DNA of 64,000 bases, from positions 1 through 64,000 of the IMG/VR virus record IMGVR_UViG_3300027771_000013; one strand, given 5' to 3'. Of this stretch, positions 1 to 10,200 are shown piece by piece (position 1 is the first letter of the stretch; each line of letters opens with the position of its first letter). This DNA is from a virus. The notes beneath the pieces were generated by a model. The model searched no databases and was not told the DNA's origin. It saw nothing but the letters and a program-made list of their open reading frames with translations. The position numbers and the translations under genes were made by a program.

Positions 1-487
1 TTATTGTGGAGCCATTAATAAACCCTGTTCTACTAACGCTATCAAAAGGTATGTCAGCTCGTTCAAAGCTTAATACTAAATTGTTTCCGCTTGTGTTATA
101 AAACTTAATAGTTTTAAAGGAGTCTGCGTCTGAGTTAGTAACGTCCCCTGCTGGATTATGAGTTGCTAAATACTGCGATGAGTTTCCACCTAAAGAAAAT
201 TCAACTTTGTTGTTATGTTGACGTAAAGCCTCAACAATATGCTCAACACCATCAGCTAAATCAATAGTAGACGGACTCTTTGACCCGTGATAACTACCCA
301 TCCCCTTACCATACCCTGAATAAATGTTACCGTAGATATTAGCAGTGCCGCTTGTGACGGTTATAGAGTCTATAAGAGAGCTAGCAGCAACTTGGTTTTC
401 AAACCTTCCGTTAAAGATAGGGGGCACAACAATACCCTCGTCATACACACAAACAGGTTCAATTATGTTAGTTATAATACTGGGCAT
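1..487 (-). CDS. Tail/virion-associated protein, partial (runs off left edge)
   Basis: An open frame starts at ATG 487 (MPSIITNIIEPVCVYDEG) and stays open for 162 codons to the window edge, so only the N-terminal part is visible. The visible part is rich in Ser, Thr, Gly and Asn (for example SGYGKGMGSYHG), as in beta-rich phage tail proteins; no catalytic motif, signal peptide or membrane segment is seen. It lies 15 nt downstream of a lectin-like gene in the leftward tail cluster. Role as part of a tail fibre or spike is inferred from position and composition only. No family was recognised. Confidence 0.6.
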   Translation of the reverse strand, partial: MPSIITNIIEPVCVYDEGIVVPPIFNGRFENQVAASSLIDSITVTSGTANIYGNIYSGYGKGMGSYHGSKSPSTIDLADGVEHIVEALRQHNNKVEFSLGGNSSQYLATHNPAGDVTNSDADSFKTIKFYNTSGNNLVLSFERADIPFDSVSRTGFINGSTI

Positions 488-502
488 TAAATAATTACTC
501 TA

Positions 503-1291
503 TTATTGAACTATCGACCCTACGCCGCATAACGAAGTAGGTGTGGTGTACCATTTTTTACGTTGCTGCTCGAAAACATCACGTTTTTCATCAACAGTTA
601 ACGCAGCATTTATAAACGCCATCTCACAATAAGCGCCTTCAAATATTCTGTCGCTGCCACTAGCAGTATGATTAAACCCGGTAGCCCAACGTGTTCTTGC
701 ATACCCATTAAAATTTAATGAGTCAGATAACTTAAACCCATTGACCCAAAGCTCACTTGTAGCAACGTCGCCAACATGCCATTCCAGTAAGTACGTGTAT
801 GCTTCACCAATGACAATCTCAGTTTCATGCTTAGGGTTACCAAATACTGATTGACCTGTGCCTACAGCAACACTGTTGTACCCGCCGCCTTCATCAATCA
901 TTAGTACATGCTCATTATGAGCATTAGTTAAAATAACTGAATCATTATAATTAGGGCTCCCATCAAAGCCTTTAATATCTAAAACAGCTGTAACAATTGC
1001 TGTGATAGTTCCGGCTTGTGGGATGCCTGCAGTAGGAGTGAAATCTATGTAATCACCACTATTTCCAGTAGCATCAGCTCTATAGGCTGCGTTACGGAAT
1101 TGGGCTACACGTTTTCGTGCTACTCGACGGTTTCCCCATGTAGGCGCTCCAGCTATGATTTCGTGCTCTTGCTGCGTCTTTTGGTCTTTAAGACTTAAAA
1201 TCTTATTGCGATGATCAACTTCACAGGCATCGGGTAAACTGAAATCAAACCAGTTCACCAGGGGTAAATCATCTAATGTAGTGATAGCCAT
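503..1291 (-). CDS. Concanavalin A/LamG-like tail protein
   Basis: 262 residues. The C-terminal two thirds have the signature of a LamG/concanavalin A-like jelly roll: alternating beta-strand stretches, then LLEWHVGDVATSELWVNGF and a closing strand near CEMAFINAALTVDEKRDVFE, typical of carbohydrate-binding modules that report area or strain of a surface ligand. The N-terminal WFDFSLPDACEV stretch may attach it to the particle. No signal peptide, as expected for a virion part. It lies in the leftward tail cluster next to other fibre-like genes, so a receptor-binding role is likely but inferred. The exact family is not certain without a profile search. Confidence 0.6.
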   Translation of the reverse strand: MAITTLDDLPLVNWFDFSLPDACEVDHRNKILSLKDQKTQQEHEIIAGAPTWGNRRVARKRVAQFRNAAYRADATGNSGDYIDFTPTAGIPQAGTITAIVTAVLDIKGFDGSPNYNDSVILTNAHNEHVLMIDEGGGYNSVAVGTGQSVFGNPKHETEIVIGEAYTYLLEWHVGDVATSELWVNGFKLSDSLNFNGYARTRWATGFNHTASGSDRIFEGAYCEMAFINAALTVDEKRDVFEQQRKKWYTTPTSLCGVGSIVQ

Positions 1292-1350
1292 ATTGTTTTC
1301 GTAACCTTAGCTAAATAGCTGTAATAAAAATGTAGGTATATGGATGCCCA

Positions 1351-1614
1351 TCACCTTATAAAATCGCCGTGTTTTTGTTGTGCAAAGCCTTCTAAGTTAC
1401 CGACTCTTTCAGACAAAAAGATAATGCTTTGCATGGCCTCTAAATGCTGCTCTTCGCAGTTAGCCAACTTGTCCTCTGTATGTTGTATTCGATTGTTAAG
1501 GGAAGAAACATGTTTTGCTTCAAGGGCGTTATGCCCTTTCCACAAAATAACCATGCCACCAGCTAACGCAATAACCATTGCAGAAGCAATTTCAATGACT
1601 TCTAATTCAATCAT
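1351..1614 (-). CDS. Membrane-anchored coiled-coil protein, spanin-like candidate
   Basis: 87 residues. One N-terminal hydrophobic segment (about residues 9-26, IASAMVIALAGGMVILW) is followed by a long charged helix with heptad-like spacing (about 30-75). This N-in, C-out layout is that of inner-membrane spanin subunits (Rz-like), which link inner and outer membrane in the last step of lysis. It starts 2 nt after the stop of the upstream holin-like gene, so both are likely translated together. No nested Rz1-type lipoprotein was identified, so assignment to lysis stays tentative; a small membrane accessory protein is the alternative. Confidence 0.45.
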   Translation of the reverse strand: MIELEVIEIASAMVIALAGGMVILWKGHNALEAKHVSSLNNRIQHTEDKLANCEEQHLEAMQSIIFLSERVGNLEGFAQQKHGDFIR

Positions 1615-1616
1615 TA

Positions 1617-1868
1617 CTAGCTTTCTTTGTTTTTAGCGTTACGAAAGTTTTGTGCAAGCAAATTAACAAACATTTGTACACCAGGGACTGCTTTTTGTAC
1701 TTTTACTGGAACCCATGCTGCTAATGCTGCACCACCGCCCATTGTGGACAAAATAGTTAATAATATATCTACATAATCCCAACGATGTAACGTACCAGTT
1801 TCTTCTAAGCTTTGGCCAAAACACGCTAAAGGCGCTGCTACAAGTATTGCTATTAATACTGCTTTCAT
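1617..1868 (-). CDS. Small protein with two hydrophobic segments, holin-like candidate
   Basis: 83 residues. An N-terminal signal-like hydrophobic stretch (residues 1-18, MKAVLIAILVAAPLACFG) is followed by a second one at about 34-55 (ILLTILSTMGGGAALAAW) and a basic tail (FRNAKNKES). Size, two hydrophobic segments and position beside a spanin-like gene suggest a holin or related lysis membrane protein. The start is supported by GAGGAA 7-12 nt upstream. The first segment might instead be a cleaved signal; a Cys at its end (LAC) does not fit a good lipobox. The assignment is by layout only. Confidence 0.45.
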   Translation of the reverse strand: MKAVLIAILVAAPLACFGQSLEETGTLHRWDYVDILLTILSTMGGGAALAAWVPVKVQKAVPGVQMFVNLLAQNFRNAKNKES

Positions 1869-2163
1869 TGATATTTCCTCAATAATTTTAATAAGTAATA
1901 AATAAGTAAAGCGTTAGGGCTTTACCCACACCGTAGATGGAATCACCTCCTCGACTTACATAAATAAATAAGTTATATGCCAATATCAGCACACAACAGT
2001 GACTGTAAATCATCAGTTTTTATTTTTCTGAAGAAATTTTTATTTTCTGGAAAGAGCCACTATTCGTGGCTAGAGAAAAGAACGTTTTTATTAATAATAA
2101 GCGTTGATAGGCACTACTAGAGAGCGCCTAACGAAGATGTTTATCAGGTATAGCGTTTGTTGC
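1869..2163. other. Non-coding stretch with hairpins and an orphan Shine-Dalgarno-like sequence
   Basis: No convincing gene. Two inverted repeats are present: AGCCAC-TATTC-GTGGCT at 2056-2072, and a longer-looped AGGC...GCCT pair around 2110-2130. On the minus strand 1942-1951 reads AGGAGGTGAT, a 10-nt perfect match to the 16S rRNA anti-SD, but no normal start codon follows at a usable distance; the next candidate is a GTG 14 nt on that opens a five-codon frame. T-rich runs flank the hairpins, so this may be the 3' end of the leftward tail transcript plus a leader for the lysis genes. Confidence 0.4.
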
Positions 2164-2388
2164 CTACCTATCCCAAGATGCCACACGCCGCTTTTCAGTG
2201 TAATACGCGTCTTCACAATGATCTTCTCCTAGAAAACCATCAATTACCTTACGAAAGGTCCCCCAAGCAGGTCGATTACGTAAACGATAAGCCCTAGAGC
2301 TGGTGGTTTCATCAGGATTACCCGCCAAAACAATGACGTTAAAGCCTTGCGTTAACCAAATCAGTACTCTAAATAGATACTTTTTCAT
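2164..2388 (-). CDS. Small conserved phage protein of unknown function
   Basis: 74 residues. After a hydrophobic N-terminus (MKKYLFRVLIWLTQGFNVIVLAG) comes the pattern NPDETTSSRAYRLRNRPAW and a C-terminal H-C-x-x-A-Y-x-x-E-x-x-R stretch. I recognise this as a small protein found in many tailed-phage genomes near lysis and tail genes, with a conserved DETxSSRAxR core; its function is unknown to me. Its start overlaps the stop of the upstream methyltransferase-like gene by 20 nt, so the two are translationally coupled. It may associate with the membrane through its N-terminus. Confidence 0.65.
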   Translation of the reverse strand: MKKYLFRVLIWLTQGFNVIVLAGNPDETTSSRAYRLRNRPAWGTFRKVIDGFLGEDHCEDAYYTEKRRVASWDR

Positions 2389-3064
2389 GCCGAACCTCTT
2401 TCGTATTAAAACATTGGTATACCATTCGGTTGCTTGTTGGATCGCTTTCTATTTCGCGCTTTTCATGCCGGTTAATAGTAAACCCTGCATGCCACAGCAA
2501 ATGATACATTTCAGGTATTCCTCTTTTAGGTTCTGTAGCTTGGAGTATTAGCGCTGCATTAGGCTTAAGAATTCTTTTTAACTGCGCAATATACTCTTTA
2601 GCCACCATGCGTTTATTACTGGCTAAAATGTTTGTTTTACCAGCAACTCCCATTAAATCTATATCAAAAATAACAGCGTCAAAACGCTTATTAGTTTTAT
2701 TTACGTAGTGGTACATATTGTCCACTTCAATAGTAAGAGAAATATGCGACATAATTGATTGATAAAAACTGACTAATTCAGGCAACAGCTCAACAGTAGT
2801 AACATTACCGTGCTTAACGGCTGCTTCACTAGTATTCCCAAACCCTAAACCACATACAAGTATTTCATTATTTGTACCTTGTAGATTTGCGTAGTCAACT
2901 AAATGGCACTTCCAATGCCCACCAATCATAATAACTTTATTGTTTTTTTCCCACAATAATTGCCCATTTTTAACTAATATTTTTAAGCTGTAATTTTCAT
3001 GCACTGTTTCAAACAAAGTACTGTCAGCAACACTTTCGTATTTTTTATCTGTAGCTGCGTCCAT
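2369..3064 (-). CDS. Spermidine synthase-like / class I SAM-dependent transferase
   Basis: 231 residues with a Rossmann-type transferase core. Motif I is ILVCGLGFGNTSEAA (about residues 68-82), followed by the acidic end of strand 2 in VTTVELLPELV, and FDAVIFDIDLMG (about 128-139), where spermidine synthases carry the catalytic Asp. The order and spacing resemble spermidine/spermine synthases (aminopropyl transfer from decarboxylated SAM) more than DNA methyltransferases: no NPPY or PC motif is present. It begins directly at the stop of the DUF4376-like gene. In this late cluster it could modify a virion component or be an auxiliary metabolic enzyme in polyamine supply for DNA packaging. Substrate is unknown. 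Confidence 0.65.
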   Translation of the reverse strand: MDAATDKKYESVADSTLFETVHENYSLKILVKNGQLLWEKNNKVIMIGGHWKCHLVDYANLQGTNNEILVCGLGFGNTSEAAVKHGNVTTVELLPELVSFYQSIMSHISLTIEVDNMYHYVNKTNKRFDAVIFDIDLMGVAGKTNILASNKRMVAKEYIAQLKRILKPNAALILQATEPKRGIPEMYHLLWHAGFTINRHEKREIESDPTSNRMVYQCFNTKEVRHEKVSI

Positions 3065-3448
3065 TTAAAAAGCCCACGTAGTTGAGTCAAAGATAGTATT
3101 GTCGTCAAATACAGGCAGTGTTGCTTTTAAGCTTGTTGTATACGCATGTAAATTTAAAGACCGTGTACCTCTAGCTACTAAAACAATGTCGTACAGTTCT
3201 TGTAATTGCGGTTTAGTCAACGTTAGTAAAGTGTTATCTGATAGCGTCCAATCTAACGTTACAATGTTTAATGAATCCCACAACAATAATGCATTGCTCA
3301 TACGAGATTCTGCTTTTTCGTTGCAATCAACTGTCACTGTTCCTTCACTAAAAGTAATTTCAACAGGGGTAGTTTCTTTATCATCTCTAATTTTATTAAG
3401 GAGGTTTCTTTGCTCCACTACTTTAGCGGCATTTAAACGTAAATTCAT
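3065..3448 (-). CDS. DUF4376-like tail-associated protein
   Basis: 127 residues. The C-terminal half has the pattern of DUF4376, a domain often found in phage tail fibre or fibre-assembly proteins: W-T-L-S-D-N-T-L-L-T-L-T followed by a helix with two LxxxxxxARGTRSLNLHAYTTSLK-type turns, here ending in LPVFDDNTIFDST. No membrane segment. The start overlaps the end of the upstream gene by 4 nt and its stop abuts the spermidine-synthase-like gene, so it is one unit of a tight leftward operon. A role in tail fibre assembly or as a virion-bound part is inferred from the family's usual context. Confidence 0.55.
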   Translation of the reverse strand: MNLRLNAAKVVEQRNLLNKIRDDKETTPVEITFSEGTVTVDCNEKAESRMSNALLLWDSLNIVTLDWTLSDNTLLTLTKPQLQELYDIVLVARGTRSLNLHAYTTSLKATLPVFDDNTIFDSTTWAF

Positions 3449-3852
3449 ACTGCAGGGACCTCAATAGTCACGGGTAAATACAAAGGATGGCTAAGTTCAA
3501 GTATATAGTTACCTACTAAATCGGCTGTAAAAGTAATTGATCCATCGTATTCTTCTTCTGTTTCGCCCAACACTGTTAATACAGTACCTTCAGGCAAAAA
3601 AGATAAAGAAAAACAATCTTCCCCATCTGCTGTAATTGACAGTTTATTAAAAATATAAGGGATGTCTTCTTTACTGACTACTTCAGTCAAACTGTCGTTT
3701 AAACGATCCTTTGAAGTGTATGCACCATCAAAAGTTGCTCTGCCTTCATCTATATTGTTAACTGGGTTACTTGCATCACCATCTGCTACCCATAATAATT
3801 GTTTTGTCGTAGTAGAAAAAACACTCATTTTTTTATTGTTGTGCAATGACAT
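3445..3852 (-). CDS. Hypothetical tail-cluster protein with Ig-like C-terminus
   Basis: 135 residues from the ATG at 3852, chosen because it forms a TAATG overlap with the stop of the upstream gene; an in-frame upstream ATG at 3894 would add 14 residues from within that gene. The C-terminal half (SFLPEGTVLTVLG, then YDGSITFTADLVGNYILELSH and a final PVTIEVPAV) reads as a small Ig-like or carbohydrate-module beta-sandwich, a common decoration of phage structural proteins. The N-terminus is polar. A structural or accessory role is inferred; the family is not recognised. Confidence 0.6.
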   Translation of the reverse strand: MSLHNNKKMSVFSTTTKQLLWVADGDASNPVNNIDEGRATFDGAYTSKDRLNDSLTEVVSKEDIPYIFNKLSITADGEDCFSLSFLPEGTVLTVLGETEEEYDGSITFTADLVGNYILELSHPLYLPVTIEVPAV

Positions 3853-4202
3853 TATTTTTTGCCTCCCATAAATATGCCTGTGCCTGCATTCCATGTTGCA
3901 TAGTGATCACCATATCCACCATTAAAGCCACTTGCTTTAGAGCCTGACCAAGTATCATGAACTTTTACAGCCCATCGAAAACGTATTTGACTTTTGTTTT
4001 CACACTCAGCCAAACTAAAAGTTGTCCATTCACTGCCTTTTAAGTTTACATACTCAAACTGGTCTCCACCGCATGAATAACCGCTACCAACAGTGCCCAC
4101 TTCCTTAACTACTTTTTGATCTCGAACAATCCATTGGTTGAGGGCTTGATCGTAATCTTCTAAATATAATATTACTTGTATTGCTTCAGTTTGACTTGCC
4201 AT
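3852..4202 (-). CDS. Hypothetical protein downstream of the tail tip gene
   Basis: 116 residues, rich in Gly, Trp and Tyr towards the C-terminus (DTWSGSKASGFNGGYGDHY), no signal peptide or membrane segment. It begins 23 nt after the stop of the giant tip protein and shares a TAATG junction with the next gene, so it belongs to the same transcript. Aromatic- and glycine-rich C-termini of this kind occur in small proteins that cap or assist tail fibres, but no family was recognised, and the role is not known. Confidence 0.6.
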   Translation of the reverse strand: MASQTEAIQVILYLEDYDQALNQWIVRDQKVVKEVGTVGSGYSCGGDQFEYVNLKGSEWTTFSLAECENKSQIRFRWAVKVHDTWSGSKASGFNGGYGDHYATWNAGTGIFMGGKK

Positions 4203-4225
4203 AAAGATCTCTTAATAGTTTTTTA

Positions 4226-7200
4226 TCACATTCCCGGACTTCGATACCCGTACGCTTTTCCAAATACATCGAAAGTAAATTGAATAGCAAAAGATGTTGA
4301 TTCATGTGCATCACTAAAATCCAACGATGCTGTTGTACCAATATCCCATTCCACGGTATTACCGTTTAGCTCTCTTACTCGTTGTTCACTTTGCCCAATA
4401 GTTGTGATTACTTGAGGCACAAAAATAGAGTTATCGGCTATTTCTAACGTATCGACAGTTAGTTTAGCGATATAAGTAGTTTTATTTTCAGGCGTAATTT
4501 GGCCTATAAAAGGTGGGGTGCGATCAAAAACAACGTTGTCAACAATTGCTGTTGAACTAACAGTGTAAAAACTACTGTCAACAAAAAATACTAAATTAAC
4601 AACAGTTTCTGTTGTGTGGATTAAAACATCGTTGTGATAGTAATAAATTTTATTATCTTTATAAGCTACCGCAAACGTATCATCTACAGCTACTGTAACA
4701 AATACCTGACTATTAGTGACTGGGCTTCTTAATGGAGAACTATTTTCAAAAATTTTTCCTTGTTCTCCATTTATATACCAACAATGATCAATACCCTCAT
4801 AGCTTAGGTTACTGCTTGGGTCTGCGTTTAACCCAAGCATGTAACTTCCTGCGATTCTTTTTGTTTTAAACTTTACGTAACAACCTTTTTCATAAGAGTA
4901 ATCACTGTACGCTTGTGCGTTCCACCCGTTTGTGCCACTTTTTGTAATAACGCCATTGTCATCAACAATTACGCCGCCCAATGCATCGGAAGACGATGTA
5001 GTCCAAGCAATACTTCCTGCGTCAGAACCTTGATCACCTTGATCACCTTGTATAATAAATTCTGTAACTGTAGACCAACCTGAGTTACTCCAATTACCAA
5101 AGTTAACGCTATACTTAGTCTCAGACCTATACGTAATCTTACCTGTTTCAAAATAAGCAATATCTGCCCAACCAAAAGGAACCGTTTCTGTAGTTCCGTT
5201 AAACGCTCCTCCTGTTGGAGTGTTAGGAGCTGCGCTTCCAATTGTTACGTTTTTATACACATAAGATATATAAGAGCCATCGTTACCATTAAAGTAATCA
5301 ACGTTAAATTCAGGGGTTACCCCGTCAGAGATAAGAACAGTATTGTCTGCCCCGTCATTTACAGTGACTGTTCCGTTACCGTTATCTAGTACTGTAGGTA
5401 TAGGCGCGTTACCACCATCTGATATAGTTATTGAACCGTTTTGCCCAGTTATAGTGTAAGAACCCCCTCCAATATCAGCTACTGTAGGAATGTCTCCTGT
5501 GTCTCCTTTAACACCTTGTATAAGTGACCAAGTATAATCACCAGGAGTATTTGATTCTGCATCGGTTGTTTTATTGTAAGCCAACCCTATGTAAGGTTTT
5601 CCAATAGGGCTGTCGTTTAATCCAGTACCTACGTTATCGTCGGCATATTTTATCCATGTGTATACAGGATCGCCTTGTGCGCCTTTTACTAATACCCAAC
5701 TATAATCACTGTAGGTTGTACTATCAGTTTCAGTAGTATCAGCATACGTACCTAAATACGTTGCGTTTGCAAAAATAGAAGTATTAAAATTTACGCTACC
5801 ATCGGCTGAAGTCGCCCAAGCTGTATGAAAGTAAGCTGAATCACCCTGTACAGAGAATCCTCGATATCCTCGTGGTCCTTCAGGGCCTTTTATTAAAGAC
5901 CAATTCCACGACTCACTGTCTTCCGATGCATCAGCTTCTGTTTCATCAGTGTACGTACCTATATACGTTGCATCTGTCGCACTTGTTGTACTAAAATCAT
6001 CACCAGTAGCACTTGTGGCATACGCAACATGAAAGTACATTGATGTTCCATGTACAACTGTACCAGGATCTCCTTTTGGGCCTTGAATTAAAGACCACGT
6101 ATAATCAGCAGCATTAGTTGATTCATTAGCAGTTGATTTATTGTACGCCAGCCCTATCCAAAATTTGCCAGTAGGTAAATCAGCAAGCCCAGTGCCAGAG
6201 GCATCATCGCCGTATTTAATCCAAGTATAAAGTGAGTTGCCGTCTGGCCCTCTTACTCCAACGTTACCTGTAGGCGCAAACATTACACTGTCAAAAGTGT
6301 ATGCGTAACCTGTTGAATGTTGACTACTATCAACATAGAGCGTTTGGTCAGGAGCTGTTATCGTAGTGTGTAACAGCGTTTCATTCATATAATAACGCAC
6401 AACTGAATTATCATATGCAATAGTGAAAATATCATTAACTGAGCGATTTTCTAGCCAGATTCGCTGATCCTCTATATCTGCTAGGTGTGCTCTTTCCGGA
6501 TTCATTACCCAAAACCCATTTTCAAAAATAGATAAATTGCCGTCCCAGCGTAGATAAAAAACAAAATCAATCTTGTTATAACTTGCGCCATCAGCAGGAT
6601 CAGTAGTTAACCCTACCATTATGCTTTTATTTATTGTTAAAGAACGAAAGCTCATATAACAAGCGCCTTGATACCCAACAGTGCTGTATGCTTGGGAATC
6701 CCAGGCAGGAGGTGTAGGAGGTGTAGGAGGTGTATTCTCTACAAAAGTTTTTCTAAGTTGCCCTTGATCGTTAACTTCCATTCCATCTAATTGCCAATCT
6801 AATTGGCCACCAAGAGCGCCGCCATCTCCAGTATCGCCTTTAGACCCAACATACTTAACGTACGTTAATGCGCTTGGAATACTGACAGGTACGCTACCAG
6901 ACCACTCATAAAAATTAACAAACTCATGTCCTGCAACATAAGAAAAACTTGCATTATCACCAGCAACGCTCGTTGCATAGATAGCAATAACGCCAGAGTC
7001 AGTAGGAGTATCTCCGTTGTCACCAATGTATTTTACAAAACCAGAATCAAATACATCATCCCCTATAGTAGGTGCTACGCCTGTGTACTCATAGTATTTA
7101 ATAAACTTTAAATTTACTGAAGGAGTAAAACTTGCATTAAGCCCACTTACATTTTCAGCGTAAGCAATAATTAAACTTGAGCTTGTACCGTTGTCTCCTC

Positions 7201-10200
7201 TAATTTTTGCCCAAGTGTAATCTGCTGCAGTGGCAGAATCTGTTATTTCGTCATCAGTGTAGCTACCAATGTAAGTAGCGCCTGCAGGAGATTGATTAAA
7301 GTTTGCGCCTGCATCACTAGTTCCGTAAGCTAAATGTAAATACGCACTTACGCCTGGATTACCATCAGAGTATTCAATACCTTTTTCAGGCACAAACTTA
7401 GCAGCTGCACCATATGTATATGACGCAGCATTACCAGCTTTTGTGCCTGATCTTACGTATAAATCTCCGACAGTAAATGCATCTTGCCAAGAACTTGACC
7501 CATCGACACTGTACTGCAATTTAACAGATGTGCCATTAACTCCGGGAGTAGGCGCAAAATAATCTACGCCAAGTTCTGGCATAGCGCCATCAGCAGGAAG
7601 CGAAAATACATGCACTTCGTAAAATACGCCACCATCATTACTTGATGACCATATACTAATTTCATTAGCGCCAGCAATTAAGTTAGTTGCCGTAAACGCG
7701 TAAAATTGTGTAACTTCATCAGGTCCTGACATTGTGCCTAAATCAACGCTGTTTAAGCCAACATGAATATCCCCTTCTGCGTCACGCGCTTTAACTTTTA
7801 TTAAGCACTTTCCACTAATAGCAGAAGTAAAAGTTAATTTATCTCCGCCCGCATAATTTGTGTTTGTTTGAAAAAAATTAGCGCCTTTCCATGAAAATAT
7901 AGAAGGATCTACTGCGTCAACACCATCAGCACCATCATTAATAATAATTGATTGTCCATCATTAAACGTAACTGTTGTTACGCCGTTTGCAGTTTCCGTT
8001 GCAGATAAAAGAACGCTAGTGCCTTCAACACCCGCTCTTACTTTAGTCAAGGTTTGTTCTTTAGTAATACTAAAAGCAACGCCAGAAGCACGCTTTCCTG
8101 TAATAGTGTATGTCACAGAAGCAACATCAGTTGTCATATTAGTATGCTCACTAACTAAAGCAGCATTAGCCCCTGATCCAGTAATAGCGCTGCCTAAAGC
8201 AATGCCTGTTGGAACGGCAGAGATTGTGTAATGACTTTTAGCCGATCCTACGCCGTCATAATCTAGCTCATTGACACCTTCATACACTCTAATTTCTGTG
8301 CCTGAATTGGCATAACTACTTACAACACCCGTGTCATTTGCAGGAATTGCATGCGCTTCATTTGCTAAAACAATCGTTAATGCTGATTCAACTTCTTTAG
8401 TAATTTCTAAGTTTTTAATCAGTAAAGGACGCGTACCAAGATCGCTCCAATTTAATATCTGGGCACTAACAACTACTGCGCCAGCGGGAACAACATAATC
8501 GTATTCAACAGTTGTCCATGAATCGATGACGCTTGCGTTAGCAATAATTTGTGTGTACCCAGGCACGCCAGGATTATTACTTAGTCCTTTTACATCAGGC
8601 AGTGATGCGTCTTGTGTTGTTTCTAAATAAATCTTGTCACTGGGTAACGCTACATTGTCTTGGATCATACGTAAGTACAATCCACCGCTACCCGTTTCGC
8701 CGTCAATGTCTGCAACAGTTTTATAACTAAACCGTATTTTGTAAGTTTGATTTTCTTGTACTTTAAAAGCAGGAAAAACAACCGCAAGACTACCGTCTGT
8801 ATCACTCTTTAACACAAGCGCATTTTCTGTAGCGTCGTAAGAAATATTATCGCGTGTTGCGCTTCTACTGCCTTGTGCACGATCGACCCATTGCGCCGAA
8901 CTAAAGCCACTCTCACCTTGTACACCTGGCTTAAGGCCAAAAATTGTAAACGTATCAGTATCTAAAATAGCCGCATTATTGTCTTCTGTAAGTTCAACAG
9001 TAACAATAACAGGTAAATCACTGTGCGCATTAGGCGGTGTATAAGCATAAGTTGCAGAAGTACTGCTGGCTTGCACAGAAACGCCGTTAACTTTAAAAGT
9101 GTATTTTGCAACGCCTACAACGTTAACTGGAGTAGCTGTTATTGTAAAAGCTGCGCTAGGTACGGGCGTAGTGCCATCAGCTGCATAAGTGATTGCTTGT
9201 TTAGGCGAAGTCAAAGAAACACTTCTAGCGTTACTAACAGTACCGTCAGTTCCGACAAAACGAACAAACGTTGCAGCAGTTACTAGCGCATCAGATAAAG
9301 CAGGTACATCATCTACCCATTCAACAAAACTTACCCAGACTTGATCATCATTATGAGCAAAAGAAGTTTGGCCTACAACGCCACTACCATCTTTAGAATA
9401 AACAGCTACAACACCAGAGTTAACAGCAGGGTCACCGTCTTCCCCGATAAATCGTACGTATCCGCCGGCATAAACACTATCGGATATGTCATTAACAGCT
9501 GCTCCAGTGGACTCAACATACTTAATGAATTTTAAAGTACCTTGAGTAAAACTTTTGTCTTGTCCGTTAGTTCCTGAAGCATAAGCAATTTTAACGCTAC
9601 CTGCGACGCCGGGCGTACCATCATTAATAATTATTTCACTGGCATCACTAAACGTAACTACTGTTACGCCATTAGTTGTTGCAGTGTTAGTAATTGTAAT
9701 GCCTGCAGCGCCGCGCTGACTAAAAATATCCCAGTACGTGTTGGGGATGTTTGTACCAGTCGGATCAGTATCAGTATCTGTTCCTAAATGCACTAAAATA
9801 CAAATATAGATTTGGTCGTTAAAAGAAACCATATCACCAAGTACATAGTCCAATGCGTCATTGTGTAGACCACGATATGCATTACGTGTAGCAGAATCTT
9901 CAGGCAACCCTGTACCGCTTATGTCAGCCCACTCTTGAGAAGTATTAGCTATTGAATCCCCAAGAACTCCAGATTCTATCAGAGGAGTAGGTGGAACAAG
10001 AACGCCATCGCCATTATAGTATCCGGGAATATAAATACCAATTCCACTGGCTTGTACTACACCGGCTTTATCTATTTGCCAACCAGTTTTAAGCTCATCG
10101 TCCCAATCGGTAGACGAAATTTTATCTTTAATTTTAGCGTTAGTAATAGAAGCGTTGGCAATCTTTCCTTCAGTAATATTTCCGTCAGTTATCATAGCTG

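Noticed and set aside
1-1300. Diversity-generating retroelement acting on the fibre genes
   Set aside because: No reverse transcriptase gene or template/variable repeat pair was seen in the window.
4969-5241. Alternative frame of 90 codons inside the giant tip gene
   Set aside because: Leu/Ile-rich shadow of the tip frame with no start signal.
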